Source: Marinobacter iranensis
GTDB lineage: Bacteria > Pseudomonadota > Gammaproteobacteria > Pseudomonadales > Oleiphilaceae
NCBI RefSeq assembly: GCF_029207565.1
Contig: NZ_JANCMW010000010.1
Location: forward strand, 62,001-126,000
Direction of reading: 5' to 3'
DNA length: 64,000 nucleotides
The notes beneath the pieces are model-generated. The model did not search any database. It was not told the DNA's origin and was given only the letters and a program-made list of their open reading frames with translations. The position numbers were made by a program, and so were the translations under genes. Shown here one piece after another: positions 34,947 through 43,743 of this stretch (position 1 is its first letter; every line of letters begins with the position of its first letter).

Positions 34947-36191
34947 CTATGCCCCGTTTTTAGTGGCTGTTTTAGTGCGTGCCGCTTCATTATTGGGCGG
35001 TATGCTGTCATCGCGGTTATCGGCCAGCCAGTCGTGCAGGTGTTCTCCCAGCAAGCGGTCACTGGCAACATCGACGGGGCCGTAACGGCCACAAAGGGTG
35101 AAGGGAAGCTGGTGCCTGCCCTCGGTTTTGCTGTCGATCACCGGCGAATCAATGCCCATTGACGCCGCTGCGCCCCGGAACAGGTCCGGCCGCACAACCC
35201 GTCGAAGCATAGGGCCGGTAACCGGGCCAAGTTGCCCACGCAACGTTAACCTCGTGGCCAGCCAGTGGGCCTGTGAAAGCCAGGGGAAGCTGGCAGAATG
35301 GCGGAAGAAATGCTGATGCAGGAGGGGGTGGAAGAGGCTGTATGGATGGTTGTCCAGCACATTGATCTGTTCGCCCAGGTATTCCGGCCTCGCAAGGATA
35401 TTTCTCAACAGACCATGGTTGTGAGGGTTGTCCAGCCACTGACACGCGGCGAGCAAGGCCCGCAACACGTGCCTGTGCATGACATCATGCTGCTCGGTCC
35501 AGTCGGCGCGCATGCCAAGTACTTTTTCCGGCGCGTTCTGCCAGATCTGGTGGCCGGAATGAAGAATGCGCCCCAGCTTTTCATACTCCAACAGACTGTT
35601 CCAGGGCTCGCCAACACAACAGCCCTCGATCGCATCGGAGCGGAAAGCGTCCACCATCTGTATCGGTGATACCGGGATGATCTGTACATGCTGCTCCGCA
35701 TCCGGCCCGGCGGATGCCAGCCAGTCCCGAAGCTGAAGATCGTGGCTGGACCAGGGCGCAACGGACGCCAGTCGGATTGGCTCTCCCCGGTCCTTGGCTA
35801 CCCGTATCAACTCGCGGGCGGTGGCGATCGGGTTGTCCAGATCCGTCGATGAACGTACCAGTTCGTGATGCAACCGGTTGCTGAGGGTAATGCCATTGCC
35901 ATTTCGACTCAGCACCATGCCCACGACAATAGGCACCTTGGGCCGGTCGCGCGCAAGGGACATACTCAGTGGCATCGGCGCCAGCATCTGGCCACCGTCC
36001 AGCAGGCCGAAGCTGACCTTGTCCCGCAGCGAAGCCCAGGAGCCTTCACGTACCAGCTCCACATCCAGCCCTTCAGCATCAAACAATCCCAGCTCACGTG
36101 CAACGATCAGCGGCGCACTGTCCAGCAGTGGTACAAAGCCAAGCCGGACATGAAATCCAGGGTGTTTGTGAAGTGGGGTTGGATTAACCAT
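34947..36191 (-). CDS. nasS: Nitrate sensor NasS (cytoplasmic NrtA-like)
   Basis: A 414-residue protein of the nitrate-binding NrtA family without any signal peptide (starts MVNPTPLHKHPGFHVRLGFVPLLDSAPL). With nasT 30 bp upstream this is the NasS sensor, which holds NasT inactive and releases it on binding nitrate or nitrite. Ligand-pocket segments GLLDGGQMLAPMPLSM and EGCCVGEPWNSLLEY match the family. Shorter and more divergent in its last 80 residues than the transported NrtA. Transcribed after nasT in the same operon. Confidence 0.9.
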   Translation of the reverse strand: MVNPTPLHKHPGFHVRLGFVPLLDSAPLIVARELGLFDAEGLDVELVREGSWASLRDKVSFGLLDGGQMLAPMPLSMSLARDRPKVPIVVGMVLSRNGNGITLSNRLHHELVRSSTDLDNPIATARELIRVAKDRGEPIRLASVAPWSSHDLQLRDWLASAGPDAEQHVQIIPVSPIQMVDAFRSDAIEGCCVGEPWNSLLEYEKLGRILHSGHQIWQNAPEKVLGMRADWTEQHDVMHRHVLRALLAACQWLDNPHNHGLLRNILARPEYLGEQINVLDNHPYSLFHPLLHQHFFRHSASFPWLSQAHWLATRLTLRGQLGPVTGPMLRRVVRPDLFRGAAASMGIDSPVIDSKTEGRHQLPFTLCGRYGPVDVASDRLLGEHLHDWLADNRDDSIPPNNEAARTKTATKNGA

Positions 36192-36221
36192 GGATGCTCC
36201 GTTGGATCGTGGGTACAGATA

Positions 36222-36848
36222 TCACGACGCCTTTTGAATGGAGCCGCCTGAGCCTTGACCGCGGCGTTCAACCAGCGTAATAACCCGCTCCGCCATCACT
36301 GCCAGACGTTCACTGTGTTCCATGGCTGAACTACGCAGCATGCGATAGGCGGTTTCCTCGTCACAGCTTTCATGCCGCATGATCAGGCCCTTGGCTTTCT
36401 CGATGGTCTTGCGGTCCTCCAGCGCCGACCGGGTTTCCTCCAGCTCGGTGCGCAACGCCTGAAAGGATTCGAACTGCGCCACCGCCGAATCAATAATCGA
36501 GCGGACCCGCTCCGGCTGAATGCCATCGACAACGTAAGCGCTGACGCCGGCCTTCACAGCGGCATGGATAGTGGCGCGATCGCCGGGCTCGTCGGCGAAA
36601 AAGACGATGGGCCGCGGTGCATGGGTATTGAGGGTGCTCATGTTTTCCAGGGTGTCCCGGTCCGGTGAGTCCATATCTATGATCACCATGTCAGGCTGGT
36701 CACGGGCGACCGCAGCGGTCAAGCCAGTGGCATCCGGGCGTTGACGGATCACTTCATGGCCTTCGTGCCTGAGTGCCTGGCAGACCTGGCTTGCCCGTTC
36801 GGGGTCCTTGTCGATCAGAAGGATGCGAAGGGGATCTGGCGAATTCAT
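36222..36848 (-). CDS. nasT: Nitrate-responsive ANTAR antiterminator NasT
   Basis: A 208-residue response-regulator-like protein. The N-terminal receiver fold (residues ~5-125, LRILLIDKDPERA and VIIDMDSPDRD) is followed by a coiled linker and an ANTAR RNA-binding domain (about 140-195; EDRKTIEKAKGLIMRHESCDEETAYRMLRSSAM, residues given here in part as a family marker). It binds hairpins in leader RNAs of nitrate genes to prevent termination. A small perfect hairpin, AAAGGCG/CGCCTTT, lies just before its GAGGAAA ribosome site and might tune its own translation. Confidence 0.92.
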   Translation of the reverse strand: MNSPDPLRILLIDKDPERASQVCQALRHEGHEVIRQRPDATGLTAAVARDQPDMVIIDMDSPDRDTLENMSTLNTHAPRPIVFFADEPGDRATIHAAVKAGVSAYVVDGIQPERVRSIIDSAVAQFESFQALRTELEETRSALEDRKTIEKAKGLIMRHESCDEETAYRMLRSSAMEHSERLAVMAERVITLVERRGQGSGGSIQKAS

Positions 36849-36922
36849 GATGATTTCCTCAATTTAAAGGCGTTGGACGCCTTTCACTTACATCTGTCAG
36901 CGAACCTGTATAGCGGCTAGTG

Positions 36923-36939
36923 CAGCAATAACTCTGCCA
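36923..36939 (-). promoter_or_regulatory. Sigma-54-type promoter of nasT-nasS
   Basis: Minus-strand TGGCAGA-GTTA-TTGCT matches the RpoN consensus with GG-N10-GC spacing, 76 bp before the nasT start. It points away from nasA. Confidence 0.6.
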
Positions 36940-37020
36940 GGGTGCCGGGAATTGCCCTGCGGTCAGCAAGGTAGCCAGTTTCTTCGCCCTGGCCACGGTG
37001 TTTTACACCCATTGAATGTG

Positions 37021-37035
37021 CGCCCTTGTTGGGCG
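37021..37035. promoter_or_regulatory. Palindrome in the nasT/nasA divergent region, possible enhancer site
   Basis: CGCCC-TTGTT-GGGCG sits about midway between the two divergent sigma-54-type promoters. It loosely resembles an NtrC site (TGCACC-N5-GGTGCA, about 8 of 12 fixed positions when aligned from 37019) but is followed by TTTT and could also be a small terminator. The remainder of this 345-bp intergenic region contains two further small hairpins at about 37080-37121 and no gene. Confidence 0.3.
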
Positions 37036-37132
37036 TTTTCCTGGCTTTTGCACTGTTATGAATCCGGATGGCGGGTAATCAGGCCTCGCTCGGCCTCCCT
37101 CTAAACAGCCTCGGGCTGGTCTTTACGGGGAG

Positions 37133-37148
37133 TGGCCCTGGATTTGCA
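37133..37148 (+). promoter_or_regulatory. Sigma-54-type promoter of nasA
   Basis: TGGCCCT-GGAT-TTGCA has GG-N10-GC spacing and a perfect downstream half. It lies 46 bp before the nasA GTG. If used, the leader would be only about 35 nt and would not contain a full attenuator, although a GC-rich stretch with six T follows at 37155-37167. Confidence 0.55.
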
Positions 37149-37193
37149 GGAGCACGGCGGGCTTTTTTGTGCGTGTAACACTCAGGAGATACC

Positions 37194-39863
37194 GTGGATT
37201 CATTGAAAGTTGGCCAGGACCCGGTCCAAACCACCTGCCCCTACTGTGGCGTTGGTTGTGGCGTATTGGCTTATCCTGACACCGATAAACCGGTTGCCGG
37301 GGATGTGGCCCACCCTGCGAACAAGGGGCGACTGTGTGTCAAGGGCACCAGCCTCCATGAAACCACCGGTCAGGACGGGCGGTTGTTGTTTCCAATGGTC
37401 CGGGGGCGCCGCAGTGACTGGGCGGAGGCGCTGGATGAGGTGGCCGGAACCATATGGGACAGTGTTAAAACCCATGGGCCGCAGTCAGTGGCTTTCTACC
37501 TGTCAGGCCAGTTGCTGACGGAAGACTATTACGTGGCCAACAAGCTCGCCAAGGGCTTTATACGCACACCCAATGTGGATACCAACTCCCGGCTCTGCAT
37601 GTCGTCGGCGGTGGCTGCCCATAAGCGGGCTTTTGGCGCCGATGTGGTGCCGGGCTGTTATGAAGATCTTGAACTGGCGGACCTGTTGGTGCTGGCAGGC
37701 AGCAACGCCGCCTGGGCACATCCGGTGCTCTATCAGTGCATGAAAGCAGCCGCCCGCGAGGGGCGCCGTGTGGTGGTGATAGACCCACGCCGAACCGCCA
37801 CCAGCGAACTGGCGGACCTGCACCTGGCCCTCTGCCCGGGCACCGATACGGTGTTGTTCAACGGCTTGCTGACCTGGCTGGCGGATAAGGGCGGGCTGGA
37901 TGAGACCTACATTCAGGCACATTGCCAGGGTTTTGAAGAAGCCCTGAAAAGTGCGCGGGCGGCTGCCCCGAGTGTCGCGTCGGTGGCCCGGCAGTGTGAT
38001 CTCCCCGCCGAAGATGTGGAAACCTTCTATCGCTGGTTTACCGACACGCCGAGGACCGTCACCGGCTTCTCCCAGGGGATTAACCAGTCCGTGGCCGGCA
38101 CCGACAAGGGCAACGCCATCATCAATTGCCACCTGGCCACCGGCCGCGTTGGCAAACCTGGTGCCGGGCCCTTTTCCCTGACCGGCCAGCCCAATGCCAT
38201 GGGGGGGCGGGAAGTCGGTGGCCTGGCCAATACACTGGCCGCCCACATGGATTATGACAGCCCCGGCGCCAGATCACGGGTGGCAGGCTTCTGGGGAACC
38301 GGCGCGGTGGCCGCCGGCCCCGGCCTTAAGGCGGTGGACATGTTTGAAGCCGTTTACCGGGGTGATATCAAGGTCATCTGGATTATGGGCACCAACCCGG
38401 CGGTCAGCCTGCCGGATTCGGACCGGGTGCGGCAGGCACTGGCGCGTTGCCCGACGGTGATTGTGTCCGATTGCGTGGCCCATACCGACACTACTGCCCA
38501 TGCGGATATCCTGCTTCCCGCCGCGGGCTGGGGTGAAAAGGACGGCACGGTCACCAACTCGGAACGGTGTATTTCCAGGCAACGTTGCTTCCTGCCCTTG
38601 CCGGCCGAGGTAAAGCCGGACTGGTGGATCATGAGTTCGGTGGCGAAAAAGCTGGGTTTTGCAGAGGCGTTTGACTACGCCCAGCCTGCGGACATATTTC
38701 GTGAACATGCGGCCCTGTCGGCCCATGAAAACAATGGAGAACGGGCCTTTAATCTGTCCGGGCTGGCCGGGTTGTCCGACAGCGGCTATGACACCCTCGT
38801 ACCGGTGCAGTGGCCGGTTCTGAAGTCCACCGGGCCTGACACAAGCGATTCTAAAAGGCTCTTTGCGGACGGTGGATTTGTCACCGATAACCATCGTGCC
38901 CGGTTCGTTGCCATAAACACTGTCCTGCCGGCACAGAAAGCCAGTGAGGACTACCCCATGGTGGTCAATACCGGCCGCATACGGGACCAGTGGCACACCA
39001 TGACCCGAACGGCCAACACGCCACGACTACTGACCCATCGCTCAGAGCCGTTTGTGGAGATGCACCCCGACGATATGACGGCGGCGGGCCTGGCAGAGGG
39101 CCACCTGGCGAAGCTGAGCCTCAATGGCGGCCATTTTGTGGGCCGTGTGCGCAAGAGCCCCGAACAGCGGCGAGGTGAGGTGTTTATTCCCATCCACTGG
39201 AACCGCCGGTTTGCCTCCGATGGCGTGGCTACGCTGCTGACCGAATCGGTGACCGATCCGGTCTCCGGCCAGCCGGAAGCAAAGCACGGTCGCGCAGCGA
39301 TAACACCCTTCCGTGTCAGTTGGCAGGGGCGGCTACTGGTTCGCCGTGACCGGCCCAGGCGCTGGCAATCGGATTACTGGTGCCATGTGCCGCTGAATCA
39401 CTGTGACAGCTGGTGGCTGGCCGGCCTGCAACCCATTGACTGGCCTCTGGTAATGACAGACTGGCTGGGTGGTCCCGCACACCTGATGATGGCGGATGCG
39501 TCCCAGGGCCGGTTTCGGGCTGCCCGGGTGGTGAATGGACAATTGGAAGCGGTGCTGATGGTAGACCGTGAACCAGCGTTGATACCGGAGGCCGGTTGGC
39601 TGGATAGCTGCTTTGCCGAAGCACAGCTCTCTAAATCCAGCCGTCGCGCCCTGCTGGCCGCACGAGACGTGGATGTGGCAGATCCGGGCGCCATTATTTG
39701 CAGCTGCTTCCAGGTGGGTGAAAACCAGATAGCCGATGCAATCGCCGAAGGGGCGGAATCCGTCGAGGCCCTTGGCGGCCGACTCAAGTGCGGAACCAAC
39801 TGTGGTTCCTGTATTCCGGAACTGCGCGAGTTAATCGAGGTATCAGCCCGCGAGAGCGCGTAG
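37194..39863 (+). CDS. nasA: Assimilatory nitrate reductase catalytic subunit
   Basis: An 889-residue molybdenum (bis-MGD) enzyme reducing nitrate to nitrite in the cytoplasm. The N-terminal CPYCGVGCGV...CVKG (about residues 14-55) binds a [4Fe-4S] cluster; the molybdopterin domains fill about 60-660, with SRLCMSSAV and the MGTNPAVSLPD motif. A C-terminal BFD-like domain (about 835-885; ICSCFQVGENQI...KCGTNCGSCIPEL) should hold a [2Fe-2S] cluster that accepts electrons from the FAD reductase. Start is GTG with AGGAG upstream. Divergent from nasT-nasS. Its end overlaps the convergent SprT-like gene by 21 bp. Confidence 0.96.
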   Translation: MDSLKVGQDPVQTTCPYCGVGCGVLAYPDTDKPVAGDVAHPANKGRLCVKGTSLHETTGQDGRLLFPMVRGRRSDWAEALDEVAGTIWDSVKTHGPQSVAFYLSGQLLTEDYYVANKLAKGFIRTPNVDTNSRLCMSSAVAAHKRAFGADVVPGCYEDLELADLLVLAGSNAAWAHPVLYQCMKAAAREGRRVVVIDPRRTATSELADLHLALCPGTDTVLFNGLLTWLADKGGLDETYIQAHCQGFEEALKSARAAAPSVASVARQCDLPAEDVETFYRWFTDTPRTVTGFSQGINQSVAGTDKGNAIINCHLATGRVGKPGAGPFSLTGQPNAMGGREVGGLANTLAAHMDYDSPGARSRVAGFWGTGAVAAGPGLKAVDMFEAVYRGDIKVIWIMGTNPAVSLPDSDRVRQALARCPTVIVSDCVAHTDTTAHADILLPAAGWGEKDGTVTNSERCISRQRCFLPLPAEVKPDWWIMSSVAKKLGFAEAFDYAQPADIFREHAALSAHENNGERAFNLSGLAGLSDSGYDTLVPVQWPVLKSTGPDTSDSKRLFADGGFVTDNHRARFVAINTVLPAQKASEDYPMVVNTGRIRDQWHTMTRTANTPRLLTHRSEPFVEMHPDDMTAAGLAEGHLAKLSLNGGHFVGRVRKSPEQRRGEVFIPIHWNRRFASDGVATLLTESVTDPVSGQPEAKHGRAAITPFRVSWQGRLLVRRDRPRRWQSDYWCHVPLNHCDSWWLAGLQPIDWPLVMTDWLGGPAHLMMADASQGRFRAARVVNGQLEAVLMVDREPALIPEAGWLDSCFAEAQLSKSSRRALLAARDVDVADPGAIICSCFQVGENQIADAIAEGAESVEALGGRLKCGTNCGSCIPELRELIEVSARESA

Positions 39864-40544
39864 CAGCACCAGGGGTACCCGGTACCGTAAGCCGCGACAA
39901 GGCCCGGTGCCTTCCACGGTACAGGTTTTCCGGTTCACCCGAATGATCCTGCCTTCCAGCTGCCGTTTACCGGCGCCAAATCCCACGGCATCCCCTATCG
40001 CCCAGTTGGCGATGAGCTCGCGGGTGTCCGGCGCCGGAATAGGCTCATCGGGGACCGCAAGCCCTGCACCTTTGGCCTGAGTGGCGAGGTGATGCCTGGC
40101 GGCGTCAGCGCCACCGCTCGTGTGGAGTTCGTCCAGTATTCGGTAAAAGTGTCGATTGTGAACGGAGCCACGATAGCGCTGACCGGATACGTGCTGCAGC
40201 AGGTGTGCAAACTCGTGACAGCAGGTATGAGCCAGCAGGTTCAGGGTGGTGACCGTGCCGCCGAAATACAGTCGCTGGCGGATTTCCCGCCCGGAAAGCC
40301 AGCCGGCCACCGCATCGGGCTGGTGCTTGGCCATGATCATGCGTTTGCCGTAGGTAATCTGGTGCTGTTTCAGGCGCGGGTCAAATCGGTGATAGGTGGC
40401 CTGGCCAGAGCCAACCCGGCATAGCAGGGTTGTGGCAGGCAGTTGATCGCGAACCCACTGTTTGGCAGGTGACCAGAGAACCTCTTCGGTTACGGCACAC
40501 ATCAGATTGCCAAGCTGAATGGCATTATTTGTGGAAATGGTCAT
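39843..40544 (-). CDS. SprT-like zinc metalloprotease domain protein
   Basis: A 233-residue protein with an SprT-like protease domain. TCCHEFAHLLQHVSG contains the HExxH-like zinc/catalytic motif (HEFAH, about residue 110), and a downstream His in GSVHNRHFYRIL may be the third ligand. The C-terminal ~60 residues (NWAIGDAVGFGAGKRQLEGRIIRVNRKTCTVEG) look like a small beta-barrel similar to KOW/SH3-type domains. ATG 40544 gives a plausible N-terminus, but the ribosome site is weak. Its 3' end runs into nasA on the other strand. Substrate unknown. Confidence 0.7.
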   Translation of the reverse strand: MTISTNNAIQLGNLMCAVTEEVLWSPAKQWVRDQLPATTLLCRVGSGQATYHRFDPRLKQHQITYGKRMIMAKHQPDAVAGWLSGREIRQRLYFGGTVTTLNLLAHTCCHEFAHLLQHVSGQRYRGSVHNRHFYRILDELHTSGGADAARHHLATQAKGAGLAVPDEPIPAPDTRELIANWAIGDAVGFGAGKRQLEGRIIRVNRKTCTVEGTGPCRGLRYRVPLVLLRALAG

Positions 40545-40720
40545 TCTGGGCGAGCCTGGATGTGAGTCTTCTGCCGTGAATCGATTTGAACACGCCAAGG
40601 GTACCTTTCGATTTGCCAGTTTGCTATGGCTCAGATGCTATGTATTTGAAACCAAGAAACGGCGAGCTGGTAATTCGAGCCGGCAAGCTGATGGACTACG
40701 CATAGAATATGTCAGGTCGA

Positions 40721-41170
40721 CTAATTTGAAATCTTTGCGCCATTAATGCGTATCGACGCTGAGCTTTCAGTTGGCCCCTGGAAGGTAATGAGAGACTGAG
40801 CTTGGTTGTCGGGTACGATAAATACGGTCCGAAAATCTCCCTGAACTACTCCAAATACCTGTGCTTCAGGAATTTTCTCTATCCAAACTGGTTTGCTAGA
40901 GCCCTGATCGGCGCTTTCAAAGAGAGTCATTGATGTGTCGATTGCTGAACCCGAGCTTACGGTACTAGGAATCTCATCTGATTTGACGAAACCTATGATC
41001 CGATTGTTTCTCAGAAAAAGAAGTTCACCACTCCTTACCCTAACAGAGGAGAACATCTCATTTGGCACTTCTATAGACAATTCGCTATATGGTTGGATGA
41101 TCAGTGAAGAATGGGATGCGCAGCCCGTGAGCAAAAGTACAAATGCTAAAGCTAGACCTATCCTTGGCAT
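40721..41170 (-). CDS. Hypothetical lipoprotein
   Basis: A 149-residue protein with a lipoprotein signal (MPRIGLALAFVLLLTGCASH; lipobox LLTGC with Cys at about 17). The mature part is beta-rich with no recognised domain. The GC content of this gene and its flanks is visibly lower than elsewhere in the window, suggesting recent acquisition. It is the last gene of a leftward set beginning with hcp. It might be a periplasmic partner or immunity-type protein, but that is speculation. The 176 bp on its 3' side up to the SprT gene hold no supported feature. Confidence 0.55.
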   Translation of the reverse strand: MPRIGLALAFVLLLTGCASHSSLIIQPYSELSIEVPNEMFSSVRVRSGELLFLRNNRIIGFVKSDEIPSTVSSGSAIDTSMTLFESADQGSSKPVWIEKIPEAQVFGVVQGDFRTVFIVPDNQAQSLITFQGPTESSASIRINGAKISN

Positions 41171-41290
41171 GGTGGGAGTCTCATCTCAAAGTCGTTTCGA
41201 TAGAGGATCTGAATTGGCCAGAACGCACATTCCGACACAGCCAGCTTACCCTCACTTCGTTCTGCAGAAAAGGTTTCCCTGCCTCGCGAA

Positions 41291-41392
41291 TCAGGCGTAA
41301 AGCCCATTTCGTGATCCTGTGCGTTGGCCGAAGAACGCCTTCATGATGGCTCTGATTTTATCAATGTCTTCGGCTGATAGTTGACTATTCAT
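41291..41392 (-). CDS. Small ORF of 33 residues downstream of hcp
   Basis: ATG 41392 is preceded by AAGGATG at ideal spacing and opens a 33-residue frame (MNSQLSAEDIDKIRAIMKAF...) ending in TGA. The N-terminal half is predicted helical and charged. It lies between the hcp terminator and the lipoprotein gene on the same strand. The strong ribosome site argues for translation, but nothing similar is known to me and it could be a remnant of a longer gene. Confidence 0.35.
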   Translation of the reverse strand: MNSQLSAEDIDKIRAIMKAFFGQRTGSRNGLYA

Positions 41393-41404
41393 ATTTTCAT
41401 CCTT

Positions 41405-41433
41405 GAAAATAAAGGGCCCCCGCAGGGGCCCTT
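41405..41433 (-). terminator. Rho-independent terminator of hcp
   Basis: Arms 41412-41420 and 41425-41433 form a 9-bp GC-rich stem (AAGGGCCCC with its complement) and a 4-nt loop, followed on the minus strand by TATTTT. It lies 10 bp after the hcp stop. Confidence 0.8.
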
Positions 41434-41442
41434 GTTAGGTGA

Positions 41443-41961
41443 TTACCCCTCGATCGGCGAACGCCAGTCGTCCGCACCGGAAGTACCGGCAACAGCGTGT
41501 TCCCAGGTCACTTTACGGTAGGACAGGGACGCAGTTACCAGCTGGGTGAAGTCAGCGCTGGCGGCGTCCTGGCAGTGCGGCATGTTGCAGTTGATGTCGA
41601 TGATGGTGGCATCTTCCAGGATGGTGGAGAAGAAGTGCTCCTGCTTGCCCTCAACAGAGGTGCGGTACCACTTCAGCTCAACCTTCGGCAGCATTTCACC
41701 GGAAGCCAGGGCGTTGTACATAAGCGGGGTTGCTTTGTTCAGCGCAGAGGTGAACTTGAAAGGCTTGTGAACGCGCTGACCGGAAGGCTGACCGGACTGG
41801 GGATCCGTCGGAACGGTGACAACGTGGCTGAATTCCTGGACCAGCACTTCGTCTTCGTGGCCTTCAACGTAGATGTTGCCTACGGAATCGGAAGTGAATG
41901 CGCCGGCGGTGATGTTGCCCTGAGTCTGGCCTTCGATGCTGATATAACAAGGAGTTGGCAT
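41443..41961 (-). CDS. hcp: Hcp family type VI secretion tube protein (orphan)
   Basis: A 172-residue Hcp protein, the hexameric ring unit that stacks into the inner tube of type VI secretion systems. Family marks include MPTPCYISIEGQTQGNITAGAF at the start, then FTSALNKATPLMYNALASGEMLPKVELKWYR, here cited as start and end of a conserved block, and the C-terminal SLSYRKVTWEHAVAGTSGADDW. ATG 41961 has GGAG at 7 nt spacing and gives the usual start. No other secretion genes are in the window, so it is an accessory Hcp serving an apparatus elsewhere. A sigma-54-like promoter precedes it. Confidence 0.93.
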   Translation of the reverse strand: MPTPCYISIEGQTQGNITAGAFTSDSVGNIYVEGHEDEVLVQEFSHVVTVPTDPQSGQPSGQRVHKPFKFTSALNKATPLMYNALASGEMLPKVELKWYRTSVEGKQEHFFSTILEDATIIDINCNMPHCQDAASADFTQLVTASLSYRKVTWEHAVAGTSGADDWRSPIEG

Positions 41962-42024
41962 AGTCTGCTCCATGACGTGTGAATGAGTAAATGTCCTCGG
42001 GTTTTCCCTGGACACTTATCAGGT

Positions 42025-42040
42025 AACAAACGTCGTGCCA
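42025..42040 (-). promoter_or_regulatory. Sigma-54-like promoter upstream of hcp
   Basis: Minus-strand TGGCACG-ACGT-TTGTT has a perfect upstream element and correct spacing, but the -12 GC is GT. It lies 64 bp before hcp. RpoN control of hcp through VasH-type activators is known in other bacteria, so the match is plausible. Confidence 0.45.
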
Positions 42041-42158
42041 GAAACTAAAACCTCTTTAATAACAACGAGTAGCGAATTTTCGGTCAGTGCTGGAAGGCTG
42101 GGCGGGCAATCGGTTGCTGGCTGTGAGGCGAGATCTTGCTGGGCAGGCAAAAAATTGC

Positions 42159-42934
<776 letters not shown>

Positions 42935-42935
<1 letters not shown>

Positions 42936-43345
42936 CAACTGGCGGGCTCCGTCAGCAGGATCACTTCCCGGTAGCCGTTTTCTTCCAACACACGAAGAAG
43001 TGACTCCAGGTCAGACATGGCAATGTCCCGCTCCGCGGCAATTTTCAGCGGGGATTCATCGTCGGGGGCAGGCAGCACGTCTGGCAGGCCTTGTGTCGCC
43101 ACAGGGCGGCCATCCACCTTCCACTCTCCATCCGCGGTGACGGTGAGGTCGGCGTGGGGCTGCTCATTTCCGATCTGTTGCCCGCTCCCGGGAAGGTCCG
43201 GTAAGGGCGTGTCTGATAACTGTCCGGCCACGATGAAGAACATCAGCAGCAGGAAGACCAGGTTGATGAGCGGCAGGAGGGCATCCTCCAGCCGTTCCAT
43301 CAGGGACTTGCCCGAGGTAACCGGCGGTGGAACCAGGTCCGTCAT
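42935..43345 (-). CDS. exbD: ExbD-family proton-channel subunit (second copy)
   Basis: A 136-residue protein with one N-terminal helix ([20 protein letters not shown]) in which the membrane Asp that carries protons in ExbD is not in its usual place: this copy has PLINLVF where ExbD/TolR usually show PLIDVVF. The rest is a periplasmic domain. It may therefore be a structural partner of the neighbouring ExbD, forming a mixed dimer. Overlaps both neighbours by 1-4 bp (ATGA/TGATG), so translation is coupled. Confidence 0.85.
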
Positions 43346-43743
43346 GGTTGCTCCGCAGCCGCTGGAGAGCGCTTCCAGTGAGTGGTGATGCCACTGTCGG
43401 ATAGCTGGCTGTAGGCCTGGGTGAAATCGGTCAGTTGCGTGGCGGATTCCGTTGCCAGGTTGATTTCGCCCACGCCCCCGGCCCTGAGTCTGTCGACCAG
43501 GGCCTCAATCGCGTAGGCTTCTCCCTGCCATAGGGCCTGCCCGTCACGCTGGATAACCACTTCCGGAATGGGTTCACCGGTCACGGAACTGGTATCGCCC
43601 GTGCTGTTACTCAGTTCCATAAAACTGACCGGCAGCAGCCTGCTGGTGAGCATGAAGAACACCAGCAGGATGAAGACCACATCAATGAGAGGTGTTATAC
43701 GGATCGGGACAGGGCGCCCCGGGCGCGGTTCAACCAGTTGCAT
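43342..43743 (-). CDS. exbD: ExbD-family proton-channel subunit (canonical)
   Basis: A 133-residue ExbD/TolR protein. The single helix begins ITPLIDVVFILLVFFML, with the essential membrane Asp in PLIDVVF, and is followed by a small periplasmic domain. ATG 43743 lies 14 bp inside the end of exbB; the longer open frame upstream is only overlap with exbB. It should form, with ExbB, the proton-driven motor for TonB. Confidence 0.9.
   Translation of the reverse strand: MQLVEPRPGRPVPIRITPLIDVVFILLVFFMLTSRLLPVSFMELSNSTGDTSSVTGEPIPEVVIQRDGQALWQGEAYAIEALVDRLRAGGVGEINLATESATQLTDFTQAYSQLSDSGITTHWKRSPAAAEQP

Noticed and set aside
37021..37045. Palindrome plus TTTT as a terminator of nasA transcription
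   Set aside because: The 5-bp stem is short and it lies upstream of the best nasA promoter; listed only as a weak regulatory candidate.
40519..40746. 75-codon frame in the AT-richer region near the SprT gene
   Set aside because: It begins inside the SprT-like gene, has no ribosome site and no recognisable similarity.
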